Source: Herpetosiphon aurantiacus DSM 785 (lineage in GTDB: Bacteria > Chloroflexota > Chloroflexia > Chloroflexales > Herpetosiphonaceae). Taken from it: a DNA stretch of 64,000 nt. This document shows, in pieces, positions 35,301 through 43,552 of the stretch. Both the position numbers and the translations under genes were made by a program. The DNA is taken from assembly GCA_000018565.1 (NCBI GenBank), contig CP000875.1:4789199-4853198 (forward strand). Direction: 5' to 3'. How positions within the stretch are numbered: the first letter of the stretch is position 1; each line of letters opens with the position of its first letter. The notes under the pieces are model-generated. The model saw only the letters and a list, made by a program, of their open reading frames with translations, searched no databases and had not been told where the DNA came from.

Positions 35301-35732
35301 GGCAATATTCCAGCGGGCGATACTATCAGCGGCGACCCCGCCAGCACTAGCGAACTCGCCCACAGCGTAGACATTGCCGCTGGTTGAGGCATCGATCGCC
35401 TCGATTTTGGCATTTGCGCCGCTGATACCACTGCCTAGCGCAAACCAACGTTCGCCATTCCAACGGGCTACTCGTGCAGCATCGATGCCGCCGACTCGGC
35501 TAAACAACCCACCAACAAACAGATCGTTATTCAATGTTGTAATCGCATTAATCTTATTATTGGCATCGGCCACCAAATTATCGTTATTCCAAAATTGGTC
35601 GTCGGCCACCGCATTGAGTGCCGTGGGAGCCTGCAAATTTGGCTCTGATTGAGCTGCGTTGGCCTGAAATTGCGGCCAAGTGCCACCGATCACCAGCATC
35701 ACGATTGCCAAAAACTGTAGCATCCGTCGCAT
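32310..35732 (-). CDS. Secreted beta-propeller/DUF11/IPT protein, 1140 residues
   Basis: A signal peptide (about 1-27) is followed by roughly 15 repeats to about residue 800. Each reads like FVGGLFSRVGGIDAARVARW / NG.W..LGSGI, a propeller-like repeat with a conserved GG-x-F and ARWNGTAWQAL. Then comes a DUF11/CARDB-like domain (VDLAVSLRDSADPVQVNTPF), an IPT/TIG domain (ISSITPNSFVQQAIGLPVQI), and a final beta domain ending IHQIFLPMTIK. This is a large extracellular, likely surface-attached, protein; ligand or adhesion function is inferred from the plan only. It is the third propeller of this family in the window. Its message ends at the hairpin at 32245-32287. Confidence 0.85.
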   Translation of the reverse strand: MRRMLQFLAIVMLVIGGTWPQFQANAAQSEPNLQAPTALNAVADDQFWNNDNLVADANNKINAITTLNNDLFVGGLFSRVGGIDAARVARWNGERWFALGSGISGANAKIEAIDASTSGNVYAVGEFASAGGVAADSIARWNIATQQWSALATNVNGSVDAVVVVPDANGDIVYVGGSFTSIDGVSANRIARWTNGTWSALADGLAGTNAQVFAVAFNPSNTAQILAGGVFTSANGLVANNIALWDGNAWQSLGTGTNNGVNGRVRFVDFRSSNFVVVGGSFTSAGVVLPVGGSAAWRGGNTWEAFTGRGFNPIASNSEIRAIAELPGRIFVGGNYFGLVNSSGQVTTGNLMGLWNGTTWQFIPNSPFKISQIERIGTTEQFFVTGESTNILNPSGFVSLFIPTPTGSNQPHQFLPLGGTISGPDNAVFAVHASASGVFVGGEFNRASDQAINNIALFNPTTRTWSPLFGKTENGTNDTVRAIAPFGSDQLIVAGDFSEAGGINTAGVAKWDIGDQQWFEISNSINGSVRAIAINGSEIVIGGDFTQIDGTTVNHIARSTNGGNSWSALGSGIGGPVHALVFRSGTLFAGGDFSTASGVSANNIARWNGTAWQALRGGTDDIVFSLAAFGTQIAVGGSFNLADGVAGTSAIALVHPTTGVWSPLAQGFGIGNTVQTLAVRGTDLYAAGTFFYSQPNPTRPTNIARWDGTAWQALGSGISGGTGNADSVKGFAMSVRGDDLFVGGIFDAAGSKSSKRFAQWTQPEVDLAVSLRDSADPVQVNTPFQYNVSLINQGIITATSVIYEQTFDSSVSFGNISASQGTCSFSNATTLRCTLGTLTPNARATVVVNATPTQVRTITSRGTLSSPADEPITANNQQQISTQIIAPGNPVPTISSITPNSFVQQAIGLPVQISVSGTGFVASSKVFVDGIERPTTFLNNVQINFSMPVNTALGNHSVIVRNPTPGGGDSNSVNLAVLRNNVGFSSITPDTGGVDVGLQTTFTISWTHTTDPWRIIDSLDLRLVNADGIGLWARFTEGVSGTFSLLNSEGDIIGTAIAETPNILSSDTAELDVEASSFAGSGPTGFSMNVTFNVTFNEAARGRYNIELYASDDHGELQGPDVLGTFDVGIHQIFLPMTIK

Positions 35733-35885
35733 ACATTCCTCCTAATCAATAGCTGAAAACTCATCGCCAGGGCAGGATAGCCATCTGCTATCACGCAACT
35801 ATCACGCTACCTAGAGAGTTTGTATGAACTAATGTGACATCGGGCAATTTATGCTGCGCTTAGCTGACCATAAGCCAAACGCTTA

Positions 35886-35894
35886 TGGTATACT
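35886..35894 (+). promoter_or_regulatory. Extended -10 promoter
   Basis: TGGTATACT with TG one base before TATACT (35889-35894), about 40 bases before the yggT start. CTGACC at 35864 is a poor -35 at 19 bases. Confidence 0.5.
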
Positions 35895-35933
35895 TCACGC
35901 AGAAATGCGGCAAACCACCTGTTGGGGGCGCTC

Positions 35934-36188
35934 ATGGGCAATTTCATTAGCCAGTTTTTTCTCCTATTAATCCCAATTCTCGAAATCGCGATTTTTGTGC
36001 GAATCATCATGTCGTGGTTTGATCCGACGGGTCAATCACGCTTTGCCTTGATTCTGCGCGAAATCACCGACCCAATCTTGCTACCAATTCGGCGAGTTAT
36101 TCCATCTATCGGCATGTTTGATCTCTCGCCATTAATTGCGCTGCTGATTCTGCAAGTTTTGCAAACGGTTTTCCAATCGGTTAGCTAA
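35934..36188 (+). CDS. yggT: YggT-family membrane protein
   Basis: An 84-residue protein with two hydrophobic segments around a short loop. IMSWFDPTGQSRFALILREITDPILLPIRRVIPSIGMFDLSPLIALLILQ is the canonical YggT pattern (W-x-x-P.. TDPIL.P.R..IP..G..DLSP). The family is linked to osmotic and cell-division roles but has no settled biochemical function. The ATG at 35934 is preferred to the TTG at 35922. Confidence 0.93.
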   Translation: MGNFISQFFLLLIPILEIAIFVRIIMSWFDPTGQSRFALILREITDPILLPIRRVIPSIGMFDLSPLIALLILQVLQTVFQSVS

Positions 36189-36217
36189 AGCGCTAATTGA
36201 TTTTTTAGTCATGCCGT

Positions 36218-36259
36218 GCCGTGGATGCAACGCCCAGTGGGTGGCTTCCACGGCTTTTT
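36218..36259 (+). terminator. Rho-independent terminator of yggT
   Basis: 7-bp stem GCCGTGG / CCACGGC with a 23-base loop, then TTTTTG. It lies inside a longer open frame of the next gene and so argues for the later TTG start there. Confidence 0.7.
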
Positions 36260-36277
36260 GTTGAAAGGATTCAAGCA

Positions 36278-37930
36278 TTGGCACGTCGTTACCTTATGTT
36301 GTTAGTCTTTGGTGCGGGGATCTGTACGCTCGGCATCGAAATGACTGCTTCGCGGCTTTTGGCTCCTTACTTCGGTACATCGCAGTTGATTTGGGCCAAC
36401 GTCATTGGTTTAACTTTGCTCTATTTGACGATTGGCTATACCCTCGGCGGGCGTTGGGCCGACCGTCGGCCTGAATTGGGCTTGCTTTGTACGATCATTT
36501 TGGTCGGGGCAATCACTGCTGCTGTGATCCCTTGGATCTCACGGCCAATTTTGAAGTGGTCGCTTGAGGCCTTTGCCACTCGTTCAGCGGGCTCGTTTAT
36601 TGGCTCGTTGCTGGGGGTTTTGGCCTTGTTCTCAGTGCCAATCACCTTGTTGGGCATGGTTAGCCCCTTCGCAGTACGCCTCGCGATTCGCGATGCTGCC
36701 GATGCGGGCAAGGCGGCGGGCAACCTCTCGGCAATTTCGACGCTTGGCTCGATTCTCGGTACGTTCTTGCCGGTGCTCTTCCTCATTCCCACGGTTGGCA
36801 CAAATATGACAATTTATATTTTTGCCATGGGCTTGTTGGTGTTAATTTTGCCTGGCTTCTGGTTGGAGCGGCGCAAGTTGCTGCCAGTCGCTTTGGTGGC
36901 CTTGATCGTAGTGGTGGCATTGGCATTTTGGCCGCAAAGCGAGCCAATCAAGGTCGCCGATTGCCGTGGTTGTAGCCTGATTACTGAAGATGATTCGGCT
37001 TACAACTATATTCAGATTGTCGAACGGGGCAGCGATGCCAACAAAATGATCGGCTTGGTGCTCAACGAAGGCCAAGCCATCCACTCAATTTACTACCCAA
37101 AATTCGAGCAAACTAATAATGCTAGCGATTTGCTGACCAACGGGCCATGGGATTTTTATAATATTGCGCCTTACTTCTACCCCAACCGTAGCATGGAAAG
37201 CGTCAACAGTATGGCCATGGTTGGCTCGGCGGCTGGCTCAGTGCCCAAACAATTTTTAGCCATTTATGGCAAAGATTCAGTGATCGATGGAATTGAAATC
37301 GACCCACGAATTGTTGAACTAGGCCGTGAATACTTCGCGATGCACGACGTGCAATATTATCAAGCACGCGGCGAAACTCCCCAGTTTCCTAATTTCAATA
37401 CTTATGTTGCTGATGGCCGAATTTTCTTCGCTGGCAACGACAATAAATATGATATTATCGGCATGGATGCCTACAAACAGCCCTATATTCCGTTTCACCT
37501 CACCACCCGTGAGTTTTTTGAAACGGTACGCGACCATTTAGCTCCCAACGGAGTTGCTGTGGTTAATGCAGGCAAGCCCAACACCGCTGCTGGCGGCGAT
37601 TATCGCTTGGTCAATGTGTTGGCCAGCACCATGAGCAGCGTGTTTGCCCATGTCTATATGATCGATGTGCCGAATAATTTTAATACAATGTTGATTGGCA
37701 TTCCTGGCGATGTTGGCGATGGCGTTGCTAACTTTGAAGCCAATCTCGCAACCATTCAAGACCCGACTCTGCGCTATGTGATGGAGCAAGCACTAGCCAG
37801 CAATAGCAGCAAAAAACCAATTCGCCGTTGGGATGGCGTAGGCGAAAATCGGGTCTTTACCGACGACCTCGCCCCAGTTGAATCGGTGATCGACCGAATT
37901 ATTTTGGGGCAGGTTGATGAAGGCCAATAG
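36278..37930 (+). CDS. Membrane-embedded spermidine-synthase-like protein
   Basis: About 550 residues. Helices occupy about 5-225 and begin with LMLLVFGAGICTLGIEMTASRLLAPYFGTS, the signature of the fused MFS/spermidine synthase group. The C-terminal soluble domain has a SAM/Rossmann fold of spermidine-synthase type: VIDGIEIDPRIVELGREYF and YVADGRIFF (the binding Asp residues), then IIGMDAYKQPYIPFHLTTREFF. Polyamine synthesis is not proven for this membrane class. The TTG at 36278 is chosen because AAAGGA stands 8 bases before it and the GTG at 36221 lies inside the terminator. The next gene starts one base after the stop. Confidence 0.85.
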   Translation: MARRYLMLLVFGAGICTLGIEMTASRLLAPYFGTSQLIWANVIGLTLLYLTIGYTLGGRWADRRPELGLLCTIILVGAITAAVIPWISRPILKWSLEAFATRSAGSFIGSLLGVLALFSVPITLLGMVSPFAVRLAIRDAADAGKAAGNLSAISTLGSILGTFLPVLFLIPTVGTNMTIYIFAMGLLVLILPGFWLERRKLLPVALVALIVVVALAFWPQSEPIKVADCRGCSLITEDDSAYNYIQIVERGSDANKMIGLVLNEGQAIHSIYYPKFEQTNNASDLLTNGPWDFYNIAPYFYPNRSMESVNSMAMVGSAAGSVPKQFLAIYGKDSVIDGIEIDPRIVELGREYFAMHDVQYYQARGETPQFPNFNTYVADGRIFFAGNDNKYDIIGMDAYKQPYIPFHLTTREFFETVRDHLAPNGVAVVNAGKPNTAAGGDYRLVNVLASTMSSVFAHVYMIDVPNNFNTMLIGIPGDVGDGVANFEANLATIQDPTLRYVMEQALASNSSKKPIRRWDGVGENRVFTDDLAPVESVIDRIILGQVDEGQ

Positions 37931-37931
37931 T

Positions 37932-38357
37932 ATGTCAACCAGCGATTCAGATTCACAAGAGATTAAATTGCGCCGCGCCAAGCGCCCCAAGGGCATTGTG
38001 CTGATGGTACTAGCCTTTTATGGAGCCGCCGCGTTGGTGGTGATTTCCGCCTTGGCAACGGGCGGAACTGATGTCATGCCTAGCGATGTGGCCAGTGTCG
38101 TCACGATTTACCTGATTGCATTGGCGTTTGGCTTATGGCGCTTGTGGCGGTGGGCGTGGTTTGCCACCGTGATTATGTTTATTCTGAGCACCTTTTATGT
38201 GTTCAGCAATGCCCTGCTGCTGAGCAACTCGATCATCAGCGTCGAGGTACTATCGCCGTTACTGTTGATTGTGCTGGCTTTGGGCTATTTGCTCTCCAAA
38301 GATATTCGCACAATCTATTTGCGCAATGGTTGGGAGATTGTAAAGGATGAGGGATGA
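37932..38357 (+). CDS. Small membrane protein, four helices
   Basis: A 141-residue membrane protein with a Ser/Asp-rich, then basic, N-terminus (SDSDSQEIKLRRAKRPKG) and four hydrophobic segments. WRLWRWAWFATVIMFILSTFYVF and a short basic tail follow. It resembles anonymous DUF2127-like or PepSY-less small membrane proteins, but no family is certain. Start at 37932 (AAGG about 8 bases upstream) is one base past the spermidine-synthase-like gene, so the two are co-transcribed. Confidence 0.7.
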   Translation: MSTSDSDSQEIKLRRAKRPKGIVLMVLAFYGAAALVVISALATGGTDVMPSDVASVVTIYLIALAFGLWRLWRWAWFATVIMFILSTFYVFSNALLLSNSIISVEVLSPLLLIVLALGYLLSKDIRTIYLRNGWEIVKDEG

Positions 38358-38558
38358 GGGATGAAAGATGTGAGAATTAGCGGATTATTCGTGCAATTCG
38401 TGTAATTCGTGGCAAAAAACTAAACCTTCATGTCCTTCGTGCCCTTCGTGGATCAATTTTTAACCTATAAACACAAGTTAAGGTATCAGGTTTGGTAAGG
38501 TCAATGGGATAATTAGGGGTCACTGGCCCCTAACCCCCGACCCCCGACCCCTAAAGTT
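38358..38558. repeat. Degenerate TTCGTG repeats
   Basis: No gene. ATTCGTGTAATTCGTGGC and CATGTCCTTCGTGCCCTTCG words (38395-38455), complementary in wording to those at 17450-17480, then CCCCTAACCCCCGACCCCCG before the next start. Confidence 0.6.
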
Positions 38559-39434
38559 ATGAAAACACTTTCACTACTAACATCCGATAATTGGCACGAT
38601 TACGCCTTGCTCGATAGTGGCAATGGCCGCAAACTTGAGCGTTTTGGCCCAGTCACCGTGATTCGCCCCGAAAGTGAAGCCTTGTGGCAACCCAAACTCG
38701 ATGCCAAGGCATGGGAAGCGGCTCATGCAATTTATGAATATCAAGGTAAGGGCGAAAATTGGCGTAAACTCAAGCCACACCCTGAAACATGGATGATGAG
38801 CTACCAAGGCTTACGCTTCAAAGCCCAACTGACCCCGTTTCGCCATGTTGGGGTTTTCCCTGAACATGGTGCGCAATGGGATTGGATTGCCGAGCAAATT
38901 AAGCGAAGCACCGAGCAACCACGAGTACTCAATTTGTTTGCATATACTGGCGTGGCCTCGTTGGTTGCTGCGAAAGCTGGAGCCAAAGTAACCCACTTGG
39001 ATGCTTCTAAAGCTTCGGTCGATTGGGCCAAGGAAAATCAAACAGCTTCGCAACTTGCGCCCGATTCAATTCGCTGGATTATTGATGATGCCTTAAAATT
39101 TGTACGGCGTGAAGCACGGCGCGGCGCTCACTACGAAGGCATCATTATGGACCCCCCAGCTTTTGGGCGGGGCAGCCAAGGCCAAGTTTGGCAATTTGCT
39201 GAATCATTTCCAGTGCTTTTGCAAGAATGTCGCACGATTCTGGCTCCCAAACCATTGTTCTTCTTGGTAACGACCTACGATACCCGCTCCTCGGCTTTGA
39301 TGTTGGCCAACACGCTGGGCGATAGCTTGGCGGGTTTGCCAGGCGAGCTTGAGGCTGGCGAACAAACCTTGCGCGAACAATCGGCAGGCCGTTTATTATC
39401 GACCTCGATTTATGCCCGCTGGAGCGCCAAATGA
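38559..39434 (+). CDS. Class I SAM-dependent rRNA methyltransferase, RlmI/RlmK-like
   Basis: A 291-residue methyltransferase of the PF10672 (Methyltrans_SAM) group. FGPVTVIRPE near the N-terminus is PUA-linker-like, then VLNLFAYTGVASLVAAKAGAKVTHLDAS (motifs I and II). YEGIIMDPPAFGRG carries the DPPAFGRG box of 23S rRNA m5C1962-type enzymes, although RlmI itself has a Cys elsewhere. The target base is not known. It ends in ATGA with the phosphatase gene, so the two are coupled. Confidence 0.85.
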   Translation: MKTLSLLTSDNWHDYALLDSGNGRKLERFGPVTVIRPESEALWQPKLDAKAWEAAHAIYEYQGKGENWRKLKPHPETWMMSYQGLRFKAQLTPFRHVGVFPEHGAQWDWIAEQIKRSTEQPRVLNLFAYTGVASLVAAKAGAKVTHLDASKASVDWAKENQTASQLAPDSIRWIIDDALKFVRREARRGAHYEGIIMDPPAFGRGSQGQVWQFAESFPVLLQECRTILAPKPLFFLVTTYDTRSSALMLANTLGDSLAGLPGELEAGEQTLREQSAGRLLSTSIYARWSAK

Positions 39435-40015
39435 GCCATGAATGCTGGCTGATTCGCCATGGCGAGAGCGTTGCCAATGCTGGCGAACGCACGCCCGATC
39501 CAGCTAGCATCCCCTTGACGGCATTGGGTTGGCAACAAGCGTATGGCTTGATCGAACGCTTGCCCAAGCCCCATCGAGTGATCGTTTCGCCATATCTGCG
39601 TACCCAACAAACCGCTGAACCCTTGCTAAACCACTATCCTGAGCTCCAAGCTGAGGTTTGGCCAATCCACGAATTCACCTATCTTTCGCCAGCGCTTTGC
39701 CGCGATACCAACCAAGCTGATCGCCAGCCAATGGTTGATGAGTATTGGCAACGCTGCGACCCTGATTATCGGCATGGCCCCGATGCCGAGAGTTTTCGTA
39801 TGTTGATCGAACGGGTGCAAGCCGCCATGCAACAACTCCAAGCCTTGGATGGCATTAGCTGTGTTTTTGCCCATAGCCAGATTATCCGCACCATGCTTTG
39901 GCTGCAAACCCAAACCATCACCACGCTTGATCAAGCAGTGATGCGGCGTTGGCATACTGATGGTGGCAGTCGCGTGGTTGATAATGCTGAATGTATTCGT
40001 TTGCTGTGGGAATAA
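39431..40015 (+). CDS. Histidine phosphatase family protein
   Basis: A 194-residue member of the phosphoglycerate-mutase-like family. The catalytic RHGES is at about 9-13 (LIRHGESVANAGERTPD), SPYLRTQQTAEPLL carries the second Arg, and a late FAHSQIIRTML has the second catalytic His. The length suggests a broad phosphatase rather than glycolytic mutase. The start overlaps the stop of the methyltransferase by 4 bases (ATGA), a sign of translational coupling. Confidence 0.9.
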   Translation: MSHECWLIRHGESVANAGERTPDPASIPLTALGWQQAYGLIERLPKPHRVIVSPYLRTQQTAEPLLNHYPELQAEVWPIHEFTYLSPALCRDTNQADRQPMVDEYWQRCDPDYRHGPDAESFRMLIERVQAAMQQLQALDGISCVFAHSQIIRTMLWLQTQTITTLDQAVMRRWHTDGGSRVVDNAECIRLLWE

Positions 40016-40052
40016 TCTAAAGCAACCCCGCGCTCACGTAGTTTGGGCGAGC

Positions 40053-40197
40053 TAGACATTCAAGGGTAGGTTGTTACCTCGTTCCCTCACCCCAACCCCT
40101 CTCCCACTGCGGCGGGCGAGGGGCATTCCACCCGTCATGCTGGGCTGCTTCCCCCTCGCTCGCTGAGCGGGAGAGGGGGCTAGGGGGTGAGGGCATG
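40053..40197. repeat. Paired GC-rich interspersed repeat
   Basis: Begins with CAAGGGTAGGTTGTTACCTC, then CCCTCACCCCAACCCCTCTC..GCGGCGGGCGAGGGG, TTCCACCCGTCATGCTGGG and the reverse block GCGGGAGAGGGGGCTAGGGG. The same plan as at 29878-29993. Confidence 0.8.
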
Positions 40198-40205
40198 TTG
40201 TGGTT

Positions 40206-40949
40206 TTATAACGGCAATTGAGGCTTGGGTAAGCCTTCTAACTCGGCATATTCATAGACGATTGAGCGCAAGTGATCGAGGCTATTGAGGATGAAGTAGT
40301 GCTCGTGGTAGCCATAGGGTGCTGAAGCGGTGTCGGCAACCCGTTCAATATCAAACTCATAGCGCGGGGTTTCGGGATTGAGCGCGTGCAATAACTCGCC
40401 TGGAGATGAGAGCAACCCAGCCCCCAAAACCTTCAACTCGCCGTTTTCACGCAACAAACCAAACTCGGTGCTAAACCACCAAATCCGTGCAATGCCTAAT
40501 TGCTGGCGTTCATCTTTGGCCGAGAGATACAGCGGCCCGAACAATTGGGCAATATCGGCAAATTCGCGGTTGGTAAAGGCTGGCAAGTGGCCAAAATACT
40601 CGTGAAACAAATCGGGCAGCGGCGTAAATTCGAGTTCATGCGGGCGGCGAATATAGTTGGTGACCGGAAAACGGCGCTCAGCGATATGCTCAAACCACTC
40701 GGTTGGCCCAAGATAGGCATTTTGGGCATCGCCCAAAGCCCAGCCAGTCAGCGTGTTCAGGTAATCGCTAACTGCTAATGGGTCGGGCAAGTGGGTGCGA
40801 TCGAGATTCAAAATATCGATGCCTTCGAGAAATAGCTTGCAAGCATGTTGTTGCGCGAGGGGCATTTGACGCTGCCACAGCGCTGCCCATGTATCGTGAT
40901 CTTCTTGTGGATATTCCAAGCGGCTGAGCGTTGGCGATGCGGTGGCCAT
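40206..40949 (-). CDS. phhA: Phenylalanine 4-monooxygenase
   Basis: A 247-residue tetrahydropterin-dependent, non-haem iron hydroxylase that converts phenylalanine to tyrosine. The iron ligands stand in PDLFHEYFGHLPAFTN (two His) and in WWFSTEFGLL (Glu); GAGLLSSPGELLHAL, and the HEHYFILNSLDHL end are also typical. The length fits the single-domain bacterial enzyme without the ACT regulatory domain. It needs a pterin supply; no pterin carbinolamine dehydratase gene lies nearby. Transcribed alone. Confidence 0.93.
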   Translation of the reverse strand: MATASPTLSRLEYPQEDHDTWAALWQRQMPLAQQHACKLFLEGIDILNLDRTHLPDPLAVSDYLNTLTGWALGDAQNAYLGPTEWFEHIAERRFPVTNYIRRPHELEFTPLPDLFHEYFGHLPAFTNREFADIAQLFGPLYLSAKDERQQLGIARIWWFSTEFGLLRENGELKVLGAGLLSSPGELLHALNPETPRYEFDIERVADTASAPYGYHEHYFILNSLDHLRSIVYEYAELEGLPKPQLPL

Positions 40950-41116
40950 TGATCACTCCTTTGTGTAAGCCATAGGCTGCCAACCAAGCCCAAGCATGGG
41001 AGTGGGAGTGGCAGCAGTGCCAAAATAGTTGCCTCGCTATTGTACCAAATCTCAGCCGATTCCCCAACAGCCTATTGCTAGAATTGCATAGAACCTATGT
41101 GATTTTCGGCATATTG

Positions 41117-43552
41117 CTATTCTTTGAGCATCGATACCAACAGGCTATCATCAAAGGGTTGGCGATTGCGCAAATTGCTCAGTTGTAGTTCATGATCTTG
41201 CACCCGATCAATCCCCAATGGGCGTTCTTGTTCAAGCACTGCTTGCATTTGGGCTTCAGCTGCTAACACATCACTAAGCTTCCAATACAGGAGGCCGATT
41301 TTCCATTGAATGTTTAACGCAATAGTCCGATTATAATGCTGCATGAGTGCATATGCTTGATTGAATCTTTGGATTGCTTGGTGATAGTTTTTTTGCAACA
41401 TCGCTACATTTGCTTGGCCTTGCAACATGTAAGCGCGGCCTTCATCAAAATTCATGCGCTCAACAATAGTAAGTGCTTGATCAAAAGCTATTTGGGCTTG
41501 GTCAAGTTGGTTCAATTTGAGATACGTTTCACCGAGATTATAGAGTGCACGACACTCATCAGCTTGGTTCTCAGATTTTTGAGCGATAGTAACAGCTTCA
41601 ATAAAATATTCAGCAGCTTCTTCATGGTATCCAAGCAATGCAAGGTTTGTTGCGAGATTATTCACTCTGAGGCTTTCACCTGAACCCTCATACCCGCTTA
41701 ACCTAAACAATCGTAGTGCCTCGCGCTCTAAGTCCAGGGCTTTATCCAGATGTTTATCACCACCCATTTGGCTATAACATGTGGCCATATCACCTAAAAA
41801 TAACGATTGTAAATAAAGATCGTTGATCTCAAGAGCAAGCGCATAAGCTCGTTCATGCCACCCGAGTGATATTTTATACTCTGCACGAGCGAGATATCTA
41901 TTAGCAAGTGCTCCAGCAAATATTGCTGCTTTATAAAGCTCTTGAATACGCAGAGCTGCCTCAAACCCAAACTCATGTTCGGCTAAAGTGCTATAGCGAC
42001 GACCAACTCGTATCCGACTAACTCCACCACTGGAAAATCCTAATTCAACCACGATTTTATCTATTACTGGCGAGATCGGTTGTTGTTGCGCCCATTGCCA
42101 AATTGCTACAATATGAGCATATTCGCGATCAAAATTATCAATGCTTTTAGTTTGAGTAGCTCCGCCTGCTCGAAAATCCTGATAAATAATTTTGAGAGTT
42201 TCAACACTGGCTTGGGCATAATTCAATAGAGTTTGAGTTTGTTCTGCTTCGTCCAAATAACGGCGTAGCACGCTGCGAACGAGGTCGTGCATGCGCCAGC
42301 GCTCTTGGCGATGCTCAAATTGAATCAAGTTGTGCAAGGCCAATTTATACAGCAAATTTTCGTTGGCCATGTTGAAATCCAGCCCTGCTGTTGCTAAACC
42401 CATGGCACTACTAAAGTCGGCCACAATCAGGCTGAGTTGACGCGCCAAGGCTTGCAATTCGCTGGGCAAACGGGCGTAACTCAAGGCCAACGATGCTGCC
42501 ACGCTGGCCTGCGGATCATCGGGGTATTCCAAGGCGGCGAGTTGTTGCTGTTGATCGCGCAGTTGGATCAGATATTCGGCAACCGCTAACTCAGGGTTTT
42601 GGGCCAAAATACTGGCACTGATGCGCAAAGCTAAGGGTAGATAACCACAGGCAACGGCCAATTGCTGGGCAGTTTCAGCCTCAAGTCGTGGGCAAATTTG
42701 CTGGAGCAAAGCGATGGCCTCAGGCTCCTGAAACTCGGTCAGATGCAGTTGCGCCATCAGCGGCATCGCAAACCGCAAGCGGCTAGTGACCAACAAACAA
42801 CTACCAACTGGCGGGGTTAAATCTTGGACATGGGCCAAATCTCGCGCATCGTCGGCCAAAATCAATACCCGCTTATCAGCCAACACCTCATGATAGATTT
42901 CAAGCAGTTTTTCGCGTTGTTCAGGCAATTTGGCATTCGGCTTAAACAGGGCAATCACCGTGCCCAGTGCTTGCTCAATCGTCAGCGGTTGCTCGCGCGA
43001 GCCATACAAATTGAGCACAATTTGGGCATCAGGAAAATGCGGAATCAACTGATGCGCCAAATAGATTGCTAGCTCAGTTTTTCCAACCCCGCCCATGCCT
43101 TGAATTCCGTTAATTACCGCACCCTGTGCGGCATTGTGGGCGATATCGATCGCATAGTGAGCTTGTTTGAGTTCGGCTGTACGGCCCACAAAATCGGCCA
43201 AAATCGGGCGCAGTTGGTGCAACGACGGCGCTTGGGTTGGCGTGTGTGCTTGCGGTTGCTCGTTATTGAGCAAGCTGGTTAGTTGTTGAATCAAGGCTTT
43301 TTGATAGCGATGATAGGTCGCTTTGTGCACATTCAGCAATGAACAATAGGTTTCAACTGGCGCACCTGGATAGGTCGTCAAAACGTTCAGCACCGCTTGT
43401 TGATTGGCTTCAAGTGGCAGTTGTTGCAATTGTTGGTAAAACGCAGTTAATCCACCCTGTTGCTGAATTATGTGCCGCCAATCAGTTTGGCTAAGCAAGC
43501 GTTCTGGGCGTTGTAACACATCTTGCACGGTGCGTTCATTCCACATTGTCAT
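41117..43552 (-). CDS. NB-ARC/TPR STAND-type NTPase
   Basis: An 811-residue protein. Residues 1-95 are a helical domain with an HTH-like CSLLNVHKATYHRYQKALI. FVGRTAEL at about 121-128 begins the NB-ARC domain: Walker A GMGGVGKTELA (about 152-162), Walker B RVLILADDAR, and the GxP-like GYLPLALRI region near 310. A helical link with the wHTH MHDLVRSVLRRYL follows, then TPR repeats from about 560 (QADECRALYNLGETYLKLNQ, AYMLQGQANVAMLQKNYHQA). Such proteins are signal-triggered ATPases acting in regulation or defence. The input is unknown. The start overlaps the stop of the YfhO-like gene (TAATG), which is an unusual pairing. Confidence 0.85.
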   Translation of the reverse strand: MTMWNERTVQDVLQRPERLLSQTDWRHIIQQQGGLTAFYQQLQQLPLEANQQAVLNVLTTYPGAPVETYCSLLNVHKATYHRYQKALIQQLTSLLNNEQPQAHTPTQAPSLHQLRPILADFVGRTAELKQAHYAIDIAHNAAQGAVINGIQGMGGVGKTELAIYLAHQLIPHFPDAQIVLNLYGSREQPLTIEQALGTVIALFKPNAKLPEQREKLLEIYHEVLADKRVLILADDARDLAHVQDLTPPVGSCLLVTSRLRFAMPLMAQLHLTEFQEPEAIALLQQICPRLEAETAQQLAVACGYLPLALRISASILAQNPELAVAEYLIQLRDQQQQLAALEYPDDPQASVAASLALSYARLPSELQALARQLSLIVADFSSAMGLATAGLDFNMANENLLYKLALHNLIQFEHRQERWRMHDLVRSVLRRYLDEAEQTQTLLNYAQASVETLKIIYQDFRAGGATQTKSIDNFDREYAHIVAIWQWAQQQPISPVIDKIVVELGFSSGGVSRIRVGRRYSTLAEHEFGFEAALRIQELYKAAIFAGALANRYLARAEYKISLGWHERAYALALEINDLYLQSLFLGDMATCYSQMGGDKHLDKALDLEREALRLFRLSGYEGSGESLRVNNLATNLALLGYHEEAAEYFIEAVTIAQKSENQADECRALYNLGETYLKLNQLDQAQIAFDQALTIVERMNFDEGRAYMLQGQANVAMLQKNYHQAIQRFNQAYALMQHYNRTIALNIQWKIGLLYWKLSDVLAAEAQMQAVLEQERPLGIDRVQDHELQLSNLRNRQPFDDSLLVSMLKE

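Noticed and set aside
41117-43552. NB-ARC protein as an Avs-type antiphage system
   Set aside because: The C-terminal sensor is plain TPR, no effector nuclease or protease is visible at the N-terminus, and the neighbours are not defence genes.
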